From NCBI RefSeq assembly GCF_011304195.1, contig NZ_CP049887.1, positions 248,001 to 312,000 of the forward strand: a DNA stretch of 64,000 bases, in the 5' to 3' direction. This DNA is from Vagococcus hydrophili (GTDB taxonomy: Bacteria > Bacillota > Bacilli > Lactobacillales > Vagococcaceae). The translations under genes and the position numbers were made by a program. Of this stretch, positions 18,870 through 28,471 are shown one piece after another. Every line of letters starts with the position of its first letter. Position 1 is the first letter of the stretch. The notes under the pieces are model-generated. The model was given only the letters and a program-made list of their open reading frames with translations. It ran no database searches and was not told the DNA's origin.

Positions 18870-20769
18870 TACTGAAACATTTACAATCAAAAAAAAATCG
18901 CCAACTGATCATGTCATCTCTTTAGCTGGAAATCCAAATGTTGGTAAAAGTTCAATTTTTAACGAACTCACAGGGATGAGACAGCATACAGGGAATTGGC
19001 CTGGAAAAACCGTCGATTTAGCGCAAGGTTACGCTAGTCATAATGATAAAGGGTATGTTCTTGTGGATTTACCTGGAACCTATTCACTCATGGCCCACTC
19101 TCAAGAAGAAGAAGTTGCTAGAGATTTTATTCAGTCAACAGATTCAGAAGCAACAATCGTTGTTTGTGATGCGACTAGTTTGGAAAGAAATTTAAATTTG
19201 GTTTTACAGATTATGCAAATCACACCTAAAGTTGTCGTCTGTGTGAATCTTTTGGATGAAGCAAAAAAGAAAAAAATTGATGTTAACTTATTAAAACTAC
19301 AAGAATTACTAGGTGTTCCTGTTGTTGGAACATCTGCTGTAAAAAAACAAGGCTTAGATGAGTTGATGACTCAAGTTGAAAAAGTTACCCTAGGTGAAAT
19401 CAAAGCTAATCCTTATATGTTAGATGCCTTAGAACAAATTCATCAAGATTCCGAAACAGAAATTTTAGCGATTCTTGACCGAGCATCTGTTATCGCTAGT
19501 GAGGTGCTTACTTTTGGTGATAAGGATTTTGATAAAAAAGATCGTGTGCTTGATAAAATTTTAACTCAAAAAAGCACGGGTATTCCGATTATGATTTTGC
19601 TGTTACTCTTAATTTTCTGGTTTACCATTGTCGGAGCTGACGGACCCTCTGACTTTTTAGCGGATCAATTCAACCAATTTGGAAACTGGCTCACTCACTT
19701 AGCTAATCAAGCCAAGATTCCGACTATCATTCAAAGTGTTTTAATTGACGGGATTTATAAAGTTCTGTCCACCGTTGTTGCGGTGATGTTACCACCTATG
19801 GCAATCTTCTTTCCAATCTTTACTTTGCTAGAAGATTTCGGTTACTTGCCTCGTGTCGCTTTCAACTTGGATAAATATTTCCAAAAAGCAGGCGCCTGTG
19901 GTAAACAAGCCTTAACTATGTGTATGGGATTTGGTTGTAACGCGGCTGGCGTGGTCGGGACACGAATCATTGATTCACCAAGAGAGCGACTCATTGCTAT
20001 TATTACTAACAATTTTGTACCTTGTAATGGACGCTTTCCAATTCTAATTGCTGTAATTACCATGTTTTTTGCAGGAACAAGTACAGGTTTACTTGGTTCC
20101 TTAAAATCAGCTAGCTTTTTAACAGCTATCATTTTGCTAGGTGTTGCCACAACGATTTGGGTTTCCAATCTTTTATCTAAAACCATATTAAAAGGAATGC
20201 CTTCATCATTTACGTTAGAATTACCACCTTACAGAAAACCACAAATTGGACAAGTGATTGTGCGCTCAATTTTCGATAGAACCTTATTTGTTTTATGGCG
20301 TGCGATTATTGTTGCGGCTCCTGCTGGTTTAGTGATATGGTTACTAGCTAATATCCACATGGGGGATCAATCTGTTTTACAAGCTATCACAGGTTTTATC
20401 GATCCATTTGCTCAACTTATGGGACTTGATGGGACTATTCTAATGGCCTTTATTTTAGGTTTACCAGCCAATGAGATTGTTATTCCTATTATGGTAATGG
20501 GCTACATGGCTACAAGTACAATTACCGATTACAGTTCACTCACTGAGTTTCACCAATTACTCGTTAATAATGGGTGGACATGGCTAACAGCTGCTAACGT
20601 GCTATTATTTACACTCTACCACTGGCCATGCTCCACAACGCTAATGACAATTTACAAAGAAACTAAAAGCAAAAAATGGACATTCATTTCCTTTATCACA
20701 CCAACTATTATCGGTGTAGGAATCACCATGCTAACAACACTAATTGCCCATTTATTTGGCTTGGTATAA
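18859..20769 (+). CDS. feoB: Ferrous iron transporter FeoB
   Basis: A 636-residue inner-membrane Fe2+ transporter with a cytosolic G-protein domain. The N-terminal G domain has G1 GNPNVGKSS (24-32), G2 around TGNWPGKT, G3 DLPGTYS and G4 NLLD. It is followed by a helical spacer and a membrane region of about eight to ten helices with the two gate motifs, seen as MCMGFGCNAAGVVGTR and LPANEIVIPIM. It is somewhat shorter than many FeoB proteins (650-780) but both gate motifs and the C-terminal helices are present. Translation is coupled to feoA by an 11-base overlap. Hairpin elements begin at the stop codon. Confidence 0.95.
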   Translation: METNTETFTIKKKSPTDHVISLAGNPNVGKSSIFNELTGMRQHTGNWPGKTVDLAQGYASHNDKGYVLVDLPGTYSLMAHSQEEEVARDFIQSTDSEATIVVCDATSLERNLNLVLQIMQITPKVVVCVNLLDEAKKKKIDVNLLKLQELLGVPVVGTSAVKKQGLDELMTQVEKVTLGEIKANPYMLDALEQIHQDSETEILAILDRASVIASEVLTFGDKDFDKKDRVLDKILTQKSTGIPIMILLLLLIFWFTIVGADGPSDFLADQFNQFGNWLTHLANQAKIPTIIQSVLIDGIYKVLSTVVAVMLPPMAIFFPIFTLLEDFGYLPRVAFNLDKYFQKAGACGKQALTMCMGFGCNAAGVVGTRIIDSPRERLIAIITNNFVPCNGRFPILIAVITMFFAGTSTGLLGSLKSASFLTAIILLGVATTIWVSNLLSKTILKGMPSSFTLELPPYRKPQIGQVIVRSIFDRTLFVLWRAIIVAAPAGLVIWLLANIHMGDQSVLQAITGFIDPFAQLMGLDGTILMAFILGLPANEIVIPIMVMGYMATSTITDYSSLTEFHQLLVNNGWTWLTAANVLLFTLYHWPCSTTLMTIYKETKSKKWTFISFITPTIIGVGITMLTTLIAHLFGLV

Positions 20770-21080
20770 GGTGAATAAAAAATTGGTTTGCTCTGAGTAA
20801 CTGGAAGGAATCTAAAACAATCCACGCTTTTCGGATTGATTTAAATTCCTGAAGTTACCGAAGGAGCAGATTTTTTATTCCCGATTAACAGCGTGATGAA
20901 AAAGGCGTTTAACTCCAAGCAACTGGAGGAAATAAAAAATAATCGGTGCACTTTCGATTAATTTTTATTTTTGAAGTTGCCGCAGGAGTTGCCTTTTGAA
21001 TCCAGACTAAAATAAGGTGAATAAAAAATCGATTTGCTCTGAGTAACTGGAAGGAGCAGATTTTTTATTCCTGACTATAA
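20769..21080 (+). repeat. Three hairpin elements downstream of feoB (two long, one short)
   Basis: Unit A (about 20769-20890) has arms TTTGCTC/GGAGCAGA, GTAACT/AGTTAC, GGAAT/ATTCC and inner CAATCC/GGATTG. Unit B (20891-21014) is of the pepC type: AACTCC/GGAGTT, GCAACT/AGTTGC, with a different inner stem AAATAAAAAATAATCG/CGATTAATTTTTATTT. Unit C (21015-21080) keeps only the outer arms AAAAAATC-TTTGCTC / GGAGCAGATTTTTT and lacks the inner hairpin, as if internally deleted. Unit starts are 122 and 124 bases apart. Base changes in one arm are matched in the other (GCAACT/AGTTGC versus GTAACT/AGTTAC). Confidence 0.9.
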
Positions 21081-21120
21081 GTGTGATCGTAATTTGAGTA
21101 TTAAATAGTAAGCGTAAATC

Positions 21121-21158
21121 AAATAAAGAGGCAGACATTTAAAGTCCGCCTCTTATTT
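21121..21158. terminator. Terminator downstream of copZ
   Basis: AAATAAAGAGGCAGAC (21121-21136) pairs with GTCCGCCTCTTATTT (21144-21158), one mismatch, ending in a T-rich tail on either strand. It closes the minus-strand copZ transcript. Confidence 0.8.
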
Positions 21159-21174
21159 CTTTCTTTGTTTCAAA

Positions 21175-21387
21175 TTAAATACTACTTGCTTCATACCCTA
21201 ACTCAGTAATAACTTCCATCACCTTATCAAGAGGGATTTTAGTTTCATCAAACTTAATTTTAGCTTCTGCCTCTTTTAATTTTACTTTGATTTTTTCAAC
21301 GCCCTCAAGCTCGTTCACAGCTTTTTCAATTTTACCAACACAATGCCCACAACTCATACCGTCTATTTTAATTTTTTGTTTTGTCAT
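21175..21387 (-). CDS. copZ: Copper chaperone, heavy-metal-associated domain protein
   Basis: A 70-residue single HMA domain (beta-alpha-beta-beta-alpha-beta) with the metal-binding motif MSCGHC (Cys13, Cys16). CopZ carries Cu+ to the CopY repressor and the copper-exporting ATPase. It is monocistronic here, with no copY or copA neighbours, although its promoter has a CopY box. The rest of the cop regulon must therefore lie elsewhere on the genome. Confidence 0.88.
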   Translation of the reverse strand: MTKQKIKIDGMSCGHCVGKIEKAVNELEGVEKIKVKLKEAEAKIKFDETKIPLDKVMEVITELGYEASSI

Positions 21388-21416
21388 AATATATCACCTT
21401 TCTTTTTAAAAAGATT

Positions 21417-21467
21417 TACATCTGTAGTTCATACTTTTATAATACTCCCATCAAACATCTTTGTCAA
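21417..21467 (-). promoter_or_regulatory. copZ promoter with CopY (cop) box
   Basis: On the minus strand TTGACA (21462-21467), 17 bases, TATTAT (21439-21444). The cop box TACATCTGTA (21417-21426) matches TACANNTGTA and lies just after the expected transcript start, 30 bases before the ATG. Derepression by copper through a CopY-type repressor is expected. Confidence 0.85.
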
Positions 21468-21481
21468 AGATTTAAACATAC

Positions 21482-21515
21482 AAAAAAAGGACTGTGACAT
21501 AAGACGTCACAGTCT
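21482..21515 (-). terminator. Terminator of the dinG-ypmB-aspB-asnS operon
   Basis: GACTGTGAC/GTCACAGTC stem with a 7-8 base loop followed on the minus strand by a run of seven T. It lies 14 bases after the asnS stop. Confidence 0.88.
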
Positions 21516-21528
21516 CTAAAACTTCTCT

Positions 21529-22827
21529 CTATGGGTAAATACGGTGTAACAAACGAGGGAATGGACTTGCTTCACGAACATGCTCAACGCCGCAGACCCA
21601 AGTAACAGTACGCTCTAAACCTAAACCGAAGCCAGAGTGAGGAACCGCACCATATTTTTGTAAATCTAAATACCATTCATAATCTTTACGATCTAAACCA
21701 TCTTTTTCGATTTGCTCTAATAAGTAGTCAAATCCGATAGCACGTTCACTACCACCAATGATTTCTCCGTAACCTTCTGGAGCAATCATGTCGGCACGAA
21801 TAACAACATCATCTCTTGTTGGATGTGGTTTCATGTAGAATGGACTCATTGATTTTGGATAATTTAAAATGAAGACTGGTTTTTCATAGTGGTTCGCGAT
21901 AAACGTTTCATGTGGAGAACCAAAGTCATCTCCCCATTTAATATCTTCAAAACCATTTTGTTGTAATAATTCAACAGCTTCATCGTAAGAAATACGTGGG
22001 AAAGGTAATACTGTATATTTCTTAAGTAATTCTCTATCACGACCTAAAACGTCTAATGCATAATCACAATTTTCTAACACTTTTTCAATCATGAATGATA
22101 CATATTGTTCTTGGATTTCTAAACTTTCTTCTTGATTAACAAAAGCCATTTCAGGTTCCATCATCCAGAATTCAGTTAAGTGACGACGTGTTTTAGATTT
22201 TTCAGCTCTAAAGGTTGGTCCAAATGAGAATACTTTACCAAATGCCATTGCAGCAGCTTCTAAGTATAATTGACCTGTTTGAGAAAGATAAGCAGGATCT
22301 CCAAAGTAATCTGTTTCAAATAATTCTGTTGTGCCTTCTGGTGCACTTGCTGTTAAAATCGGTGGATCAATTTTAATAAAGTTACGTTCGTTAAAGAATT
22401 CGTAAGTCGCACGGATTAATTCGTTACGAACTTGCATAATCGCATGTTGTTTTGAAGAACGTAACCATAAGTGACGATGATCCATTAAGAAGTCTGTTCC
22501 GTGCTCTTTAGGTGTAATTGGATAATCTTTACTTTCTCCAATAATTTCAATTCCTGTAATACCAATTTCATAACCAAATTTTGAACGTGTATCTTCACGA
22601 ATCTCACCTGTAATCATCACAGATGTTTCTTGGTTTAAGTTTTTAGCAACATCAAATAGTTCTTCTCCAACTTCACTCTTCACAAGAATTCCTTGGAAGT
22701 ATGCTGAACCATCTCTTAATTGCAAGAAAGCTATCTTACCACTTGAACGTTTATTAGCGATCCAAGCCCCAATCTTGACTGTTTCTCCTACATGATTTTT
22801 TGAATCAATAATCTGTATAGTTTTCAT
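21529..22827 (-). CDS. asnS: Asparaginyl-tRNA synthetase
   Basis: A 432-residue class IIb aminoacyl-tRNA synthetase. The N-terminal OB-fold anticodon domain (1-110) is followed by the catalytic core with motif 2 [25 protein letters not shown] and motif 3 [13 protein letters not shown] near the C terminus. The length and Asn-type (not AspRS) motifs fit AsnS. It is the last gene of a conserved Firmicutes string dinG-ypmB-aspB-asnS, starting 23 bases after aspB. No T-box leader is present before it. Confidence 0.95.
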   Translation of the reverse strand: MKTIQIIDSKNHVGETVKIGAWIANKRSSGKIAFLQLRDGSAYFQGILVKSEVGEELFDVAKNLNQETSVMITGEIREDTRSKFGYEIGITGIEIIGESKDYPITPKEHGTDFLMDHRHLWLRSSKQHAIMQVRNELIRATYEFFNERNFIKIDPPILTASAPEGTTELFETDYFGDPAYLSQTGQLYLEAAAMAFGKVFSFGPTFRAEKSKTRRHLTEFWMMEPEMAFVNQEESLEIQEQYVSFMIEKVLENCDYALDVLGRDRELLKKYTVLPFPRISYDEAVELLQQNGFEDIKWGDDFGSPHETFIANHYEKPVFILNYPKSMSPFYMKPHPTRDDVVIRADMIAPEGYGEIIGGSERAIGFDYLLEQIEKDGLDRKDYEWYLDLQKYGAVPHSGFGLGLERTVTWVCGVEHVREASPFPRLLHRIYP

Positions 22828-22850
22828 TTCAACGCTCCATCCCTAATCTA

Positions 22851-24041
22851 TTATTTGATTTGCTTTTGATCAACAAAAGCAATTATCTGATCAATTGCTT
22901 GATTTAAAGTCTCTAAATCTGTTGCATAACTTAAACGAATGTGGTGCTTAGTACCAAACCCGGCACCAGTAACGACTGCCACATGAGCTTCTTCAAGTAA
23001 ATCACTTACCCACTCATCCACATCAGTATACCCACAATTAGCCATACATTCTGAGATATCAGGATATAAATAAAACGCTCCATGAGGTTTATCTATTTTG
23101 AATCCTGATATTTGTGATAAACGATGATGAACGTGATTTAAACGCTCCTCAAACACTTGTCTCATCACTTCAACTTGAGATTGATCCCCCGTTAAAGCTT
23201 CAACTGCCGCATATTGGCTAACAGTTGATGGATTACTTGTTGCTTGTGAAGCAATCTTAATCATCTGTGAAATAATCTGACTATTTCCCAAAGCATAACC
23301 AATTCGCCAACCTGTCATTGCATAGCTTTTAGATACTCCATTGATCACGATTGTCTGTTCTTTAATTTTTTCAGACAACGTCGCAATTGGCGTAAAGACA
23401 TTCCCATTATAAACTAATTTACCATAAATATCATCGGCAACTATTAAAATATTGTGTTTAATCGCCCATTTACCGATTTTTTTTAATTCTTCCTTAGAAT
23501 AAATGGCTCCAGTTGGGTTACATGGTGAATTTAAAATGAAGGCTTTTGTTTTACTCGTCACACTTTTTTCTAAATCTTCCACTGTTACTTTGAAGTCATT
23601 ACTTTGATGCCCTTCTACAAAAACAGGGACACCCTCTGCTAGTTCCACTTGGGCGGCGTAACTTACCCAATATGGCACTGGAATGATGACTTCATCCCCT
23701 TGATCAAGAATCGTTTGAAATAAGGTATAGAGAATAAACTTAGCACCTGTTCCAACCATCACTTCATTTGTTTGATATTCAATTTCGTAATCACTTTTAG
23801 TTCGTGTAATCACTGCGTCAATTAATTCACTAATTCCTTGGACAGGTGTGTAAAAACTCGCTTTTCCGGTCTTAATTGAATCTATTGCGGCTTCTTGAAT
23901 ATTTTCAGGTGTTGAAAAATCTGGTTCACCTAAAGTTAAACTCAGAACATCCACACCTTGTTCTTTTAAATTTTTAGCTTTTGCTGCGGCTGCTAAAGTT
24001 GCTGAAGGTTTTAACTTGGTCATTCTTTTGGCTAATTCCAT
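22851..24041 (-). CDS. aspB: Aspartate aminotransferase, class I/II
   Basis: A 396-residue fold-type I PLP enzyme that interconverts aspartate and oxaloacetate. It has the N-terminal LTLGEPDFSTP, substrate and cofactor motifs LNSPCNPTGAIYSKEEL and VADDIYGKLVY, the PLP lysine in NGVSKSYAMTGWRIGY (about 238), and the carboxylate-binding Arg in HIRLSYA. Its place before asnS supplies aspartate/asparagine metabolism next to Asn-tRNA charging. It starts 15 bases after ypmB. Confidence 0.93.
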   Translation of the reverse strand: MELAKRMTKLKPSATLAAAAKAKNLKEQGVDVLSLTLGEPDFSTPENIQEAAIDSIKTGKASFYTPVQGISELIDAVITRTKSDYEIEYQTNEVMVGTGAKFILYTLFQTILDQGDEVIIPVPYWVSYAAQVELAEGVPVFVEGHQSNDFKVTVEDLEKSVTSKTKAFILNSPCNPTGAIYSKEELKKIGKWAIKHNILIVADDIYGKLVYNGNVFTPIATLSEKIKEQTIVINGVSKSYAMTGWRIGYALGNSQIISQMIKIASQATSNPSTVSQYAAVEALTGDQSQVEVMRQVFEERLNHVHHRLSQISGFKIDKPHGAFYLYPDISECMANCGYTDVDEWVSDLLEEAHVAVVTGAGFGTKHHIRLSYATDLETLNQAIDQIIAFVDQKQIK

Positions 24042-24056
24042 AACTAGTTCCTCCTT

Positions 24057-24542
24057 TTATAAATCGGTCATTTTATTGGTAATTTTACCTTCTTTAAAGT
24101 CCACTAAATAATAAGTTAAACTATTATCTTTAGCTGTTGCAACAACTTCCCAAACCGGCTTTTTGTCGTACATCCCTAAAGATACTTTTTTAATTTTTTT
24201 AGTTTCTTTTGTATCTAACACTACTTGAATAGCATCATCCGCATTAATCCCGTCTTTTTCATTCATGACTAATGCTTCTGAACCATCTTGTGGTAATAGG
24301 ACGATTTTTGCTTCGTTCTTGTCATTAAGTCCAACAACCGTGAAATACGTTTTATCTCGTGTAAACCAATAAAAATCTTTCACTTCAGTAATGTTCGCCA
24401 CTTCTTCCGAAATTTTGATAGCTTGTCCTTTAGCCTTTCTCATCGGGCTACTTGATTGAAAGAGGATAATCCCAATCAATACTAAAAATAGAATCAAAGA
24501 TACAGTTATAATCTTTAACTGACGATTGCGTTTTCTGCTCAC
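24057..24542 (-). CDS. ypmB: YpmB-like secreted/anchored protein (DUF5590)
   Basis: A 161-residue protein with one N-terminal hydrophobic helix (about 9-28), so it is probably membrane-anchored and extracellular, followed by two related PepSY-like beta-alpha units. The function is unknown. The call rests on size, topology and its fixed place between dinG and aspB, as in B. subtilis ypmB. Confidence 0.75.
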   Translation of the reverse strand: MSRKRNRQLKIITVSLILFLVLIGIILFQSSSPMRKAKGQAIKISEEVANITEVKDFYWFTRDKTYFTVVGLNDKNEAKIVLLPQDGSEALVMNEKDGINADDAIQVVLDTKETKKIKKVSLGMYDKKPVWEVVATAKDNSLTYYLVDFKEGKITNKMTDL

Positions 24543-24593
24543 TCACTATCCCTCTTTTCGTTTGAATTATTATACCAATTTTTTGATTTATTT

Positions 24594-27356
24594 TCAGTCA
24601 TTTACTTCAAAAAATTCTGAGACTTCTTTTATTAAATTTGATTTTGTCACTTCAAGAACTGGCAATTCTTTAGGCAAGTAGGCTAGTAAATTGGCACTGT
24701 ATGTGGCTTGAAGCAAACGATCATCTAGTAAAATGATAATGCCTTTATCCTTTTCAGACCTTAATAGACGACCTAATCCTTGTCGTAATCTCATACCTGC
24801 TTGAGGAATAGCTTCCCCGTAAAAGGCATTGCCACCTTGTCTTTCAATATATTGATATTTAGCTTCAATGAGAGCTCTTTTAGGTGGATCAAAAGGTAAC
24901 TTAGTCATGATGATGACATCTAGTTCAGGAAAAGCTAAATCCACACCTTCCCAAAAACTATTAGCTCCCAGAATAATTCCCCCATTATTTTTAGAAAATC
25001 GTTTAATGATCTTTTCTTTTGTTCCAGAAATGCCTTGAGCCAAAAGTTCAACTTCTTGATGATTAAAGAAACCTGATAAGCGTTGATAAACTTTTTTTAA
25101 TAATTGATGAGAGGTAAATAACACCAACATTGATTTTTTACCGATTTTATAATTCTCCATAATGACTTGAGCAATATGTTCAGCGTATTTATCGGCTTTC
25201 GTTATATCTACATCAGCTTTTCCAACAACTAATAATTTAGCTTGTTTCTGATAATCAAAGGTATCCACCGTTTTTAATTTTTTTGAATCCTTTAATCCTA
25301 ATTGATTTTCAAAATAATTAGAATCCAAATCAAGTTGTAACGTACTACTTGTATAAATAATTTTGTTGAATTTTTGATACCAATTAGTGGTTTCAATGGA
25401 TAGCTTTGAAAAATCGATTTTTTTCAAAATCAAATGATTTCTAGAAAAAGTTAGCCATCTGGTTGTATCGTCTTCAAAGAATTTAAAATACTCGATAAAT
25501 CCGTTGCACCATTCCTCAAATTTATCTAATAAAATAAGGTAGTCTAAGATATAGAAATAGTTATCACTAGAAATGTCATTTAAATGATTAGATATTTTTT
25601 CTTTGAAATGACTCTTTATTTGCGTTATTTCTGTCAGAATAGTTAATAATTCTTTTAGGTTCTTACGCATAGCAAGAGGCCAGTCAGCTACCTCATCTAG
25701 TTCACTCCATAAAATCTCAACCTTATTTTCTGATAATCGCCCCTGATTAATGACGAACTCTTCAAACCACTGTAAATCTTCTCTCGCATCCAAAGAAAAA
25801 GATCCAATTAAATCAACTGATTGCTTAAGCTCTTTTTCATTAAGAGGCGCGAGACCCTTATAAATATCTTCATGTTCACGTAATCTTTTTAATAAAGAGA
25901 AACCAAAATTAAGCGATAATTCATTTGTCTCTTGATGTTCTAAATTGTAAATTAATTTGTGAGCTTCATCTATAATTAAAATAGCTGCTTCTGGAATTAA
26001 AGCTATCTCTCGTTGATTTTCTTCACATAAAAAGGCATGATTTACTGCAATAATATCTGCATGATTTTTCTTATCCTCAAGATATAGCATAAAATCTTCT
26101 TTATAAAAAATAGATTGATGATTTAATGACTGTAGACCGCGATGCTTGATGTGATCAAAGAAAACATGTTTTTTATTTAAATTCATTTCATCCAAGTCAC
26201 CTGTCTGAGTTTCCCTTAACCAAGTTAATGTTGCCATTTGATTAAGTGCATACTGTTTCTGCGGTTCACTCTGATGATAAAGTGTTTTATAAAATTTATC
26301 TAAATCGATGTAATGCTGACTACTTTTCAAAATCATTCCGAATAAATTGATACCCGTCACTTCTTTTAAATGACTTAGAGATTTTTCTATCAATTGTTCT
26401 TGAAGTAAGATAGTACTGGTTGAAATAACAAAAGGGCGTTTCTTTTGATTGACATAACTTAATGGAAGTAGATAACCTAAAGATTTACCGCTCCCCGTAC
26501 TTGCTTCGATCATAAGGTTCTTACCTGACTCATTATTTACAAATTGATACACTTCATCCATCATTTGCTCTTGGGATTCACGGTAAACATAGTTGTCACT
26601 AAAATCAGCTATCTTTTCTTCCTTACCAAAAGGATATTCCCTCTTATCAACTACTTCTTTTTCTCGAAAATGATATTTCTTTTCCTTCAAAGCAATACAT
26701 TCAATTGTTTTTAAATCATCGAAATTCTGATTTAGAGCGTCTTCTTCTTTGTTCGATAAAGCTTGTATAAAAACACTAGAATTATCCACACCTAACGCGT
26801 ACGATAAATCAACCATTTTGCTAAGAGTAATATATGGCAATGTTGCTAATTTTTTTATTGTTTGAATAAAAATTTCCGCTGTCACATAGGCATCACTTAA
26901 CGCTTGATGTGGATTATCATGAGTTAAATCTAAATAATCCGCTAAATCCTTCACTCTAAACCCAGAAGCGCTTGGAAACATAATTTGTGACAACTCAACT
27001 GTATCGAGACACATTAAATCAAGCTCTCTCTCTCCAGCACGACGTAATTCACTATTTAAAAAGGAATAATCAAAATAAACATTATGAGCCACAAAATAAC
27101 AATCTGAAAGACTTTGAATGATTGTCGGTGCTATATCCTCAAAATAAGGTGCTGAAGCTACCTGTTCGTTATTGATTCCTGTTAGAAGTTCTATATTCTT
27201 TGGAATTGTTTTTAGGGGATTTACGTCTGTCGAAAAATAATTAATGATTTTCCAGTCTTGAATAAAGACACAAGCAAATTGTATGATTTTGTCAGTTTCT
27301 GGATTGGTTCCAGTCGTTTCAAGATCTACCACTGCATACATGCGTTTATCTTTCAA
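24594..27356 (-). CDS. dinG: DinG-type exonuclease/helicase
   Basis: A 920-residue fusion of an N-terminal DEDD 3'-5' exonuclease (ExoI DLETTGT at about 12, ExoIII HQALSDAYVTAE) with an XPD-like superfamily 2 helicase (Walker A EASTGSGKS, DEAH box IIDEAHK, motif VI QAGMRLRQGLGRLLR). This is the Gram-positive form; the E. coli DinG lacks the exonuclease and has an FeS cluster. No four-cysteine FeS cluster is evident here. The start is a TTG at 27356 with GGGGGAG upstream; the next ATG (27341) is too far from a binding site. First gene of the operon; no LexA box was found before it. Confidence 0.92.
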   Translation of the reverse strand: MKDKRMYAVVDLETTGTNPETDKIIQFACVFIQDWKIINYFSTDVNPLKTIPKNIELLTGINNEQVASAPYFEDIAPTIIQSLSDCYFVAHNVYFDYSFLNSELRRAGERELDLMCLDTVELSQIMFPSASGFRVKDLADYLDLTHDNPHQALSDAYVTAEIFIQTIKKLATLPYITLSKMVDLSYALGVDNSSVFIQALSNKEEDALNQNFDDLKTIECIALKEKKYHFREKEVVDKREYPFGKEEKIADFSDNYVYRESQEQMMDEVYQFVNNESGKNLMIEASTGSGKSLGYLLPLSYVNQKKRPFVISTSTILLQEQLIEKSLSHLKEVTGINLFGMILKSSQHYIDLDKFYKTLYHQSEPQKQYALNQMATLTWLRETQTGDLDEMNLNKKHVFFDHIKHRGLQSLNHQSIFYKEDFMLYLEDKKNHADIIAVNHAFLCEENQREIALIPEAAILIIDEAHKLIYNLEHQETNELSLNFGFSLLKRLREHEDIYKGLAPLNEKELKQSVDLIGSFSLDAREDLQWFEEFVINQGRLSENKVEILWSELDEVADWPLAMRKNLKELLTILTEITQIKSHFKEKISNHLNDISSDNYFYILDYLILLDKFEEWCNGFIEYFKFFEDDTTRWLTFSRNHLILKKIDFSKLSIETTNWYQKFNKIIYTSSTLQLDLDSNYFENQLGLKDSKKLKTVDTFDYQKQAKLLVVGKADVDITKADKYAEHIAQVIMENYKIGKKSMLVLFTSHQLLKKVYQRLSGFFNHQEVELLAQGISGTKEKIIKRFSKNNGGIILGANSFWEGVDLAFPELDVIIMTKLPFDPPKRALIEAKYQYIERQGGNAFYGEAIPQAGMRLRQGLGRLLRSEKDKGIIILLDDRLLQATYSANLLAYLPKELPVLEVTKSNLIKEVSEFFEVND

Positions 27357-27534
27357 TTTGTCTCCCCCTCTTTTTTCATATCACTTCCCTCTATTATACA
27401 GATTTTTAGATGAGTTTTCACTAAATAACTTATTAATTTTGCTGATCATATTCTTTACGTTACATTGTTTTAATGAACAAGATATGGTTAAATAGATATA
27501 TATAAAAAGTTTGATTAGGTGGGCTATTGAAATT

Positions 27535-28419
27535 ATGAAGAATTTAAAAATTATTGGAGGGATTGTATTCGTTTTTTGGTTAGTTGCCCTATATTTAACC
27601 TATACGGATTCTATTTTTTGGTATTTATATTTACTTATTTCCAGTATTGCACTATTTTTAGCAGCAATTTTATTATATCGAGCAGAGTTTAAAAAAATGT
27701 ACCGTCAGGCTGATCAAAAAATTAATCGTTTAAAATCGCGAACCACACAAACGATTAGTTATGATGAGGATGAAGAGTATTACGAAGTCTTAGATAATAA
27801 AAGAAAACGAAAGAAAAAGCGTAAGAAAAAAGATCATTATCATTTAGAAACAACCATGAGAGAAAGAAAGAAAACTAGCGAATTTCATGGTTCTTCTGAT
27901 GAAATTCACAGAGTGTCTTCAATTAGAAATAAAGAATATCTCCATACAAAGATTAACATGCTCTACAGTGGTGAAAAACAGCAACTTCTATTTGAAACTA
28001 TTCAGCAGCTTAAAGATAATAACTTATTTACTACTTATTATGCAGGCGTTTCAAATGATGATTTAGTCAATCACTTTGAAGAGTACGAAGAAAGAAACAT
28101 CTTCGAGTTGTATGATAATCTTATTCCAAATACCTATGCTAAACTTCTATATGATCCTAACTCTGATCATAATAGAATTGGTATTTTTCTAGGTAGTACA
28201 AGGGATGCTCAAGAAGAAATGATGCTTGGTTTTATCGCCTTAGAAGATAGCTATAAAGCCGATTTGTTACTAAAAAAATACGATAATATTCAAGTCTTCC
28301 CTACCATTTTAGGCGGGACTTACAAACGTGTTTATCGCAATAAAGAAGGCAGTATCAAAATCATCAAAGATTTTATCAATTATGATTTAACAATCTCTCT
28401 AGCGTTTTATAACAATTAA
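27535..28419 (+). CDS. Unknown membrane-anchored protein with a lysine/arginine-rich linker
   Basis: A 294-residue protein I do not recognise. Two adjoining transmembrane helices occupy about residues 5-25 and 30-48. A cytoplasmic, strongly basic linker follows (RKRKKKRKKKDHYHL near 100-115), then a globular alpha/beta domain (about 140-294) rich in aromatic residues. The start is the ATG at 27535 with AGGTGG upstream; a TTG in frame at 27511 lacks a binding site. A likely promoter is TTGTTT-N17-TTAAAT (27465-27493). It is monocistronic, bounded by a perfect 19-base bidirectional terminator. The basic stretch could bind nucleic acid or membrane phospholipid, which is a guess. Confidence 0.7.
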   Translation: MKNLKIIGGIVFVFWLVALYLTYTDSIFWYLYLLISSIALFLAAILLYRAEFKKMYRQADQKINRLKSRTTQTISYDEDEEYYEVLDNKRKRKKKRKKKDHYHLETTMRERKKTSEFHGSSDEIHRVSSIRNKEYLHTKINMLYSGEKQQLLFETIQQLKDNNLFTTYYAGVSNDDLVNHFEEYEERNIFELYDNLIPNTYAKLLYDPNSDHNRIGIFLGSTRDAQEEMMLGFIALEDSYKADLLLKKYDNIQVFPTILGGTYKRVYRNKEGSIKIIKDFINYDLTISLAFYNN

Positions 28420-28466
28420 AAAGGTTCATCAAGAAACGAATTAAACTGTTTCTTGATGAACCTTTT
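28419..28466. terminator. Bidirectional terminator between the unknown membrane protein and the GtrA gene
   Basis: Perfect 19-base stem (28419-28437 with 28448-28466), AAAAGGTTCATCAAGAAAC and its complement, with a 10-base loop. Flanking A/T runs allow use from both sides. Confidence 0.92.
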
Positions 28467-28471
28467 AGCTA

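Noticed and set aside
22828-22850. T-box riboswitch before asnS or within the dinG operon
   Set aside because: The spacers are only 15-51 bases and contain no specifier or antiterminator structure.
27511-27534. TTG start giving eight extra residues for the unknown membrane protein
   Set aside because: No binding site precedes it, whereas AGGTGG lies upstream of the ATG at 27535.
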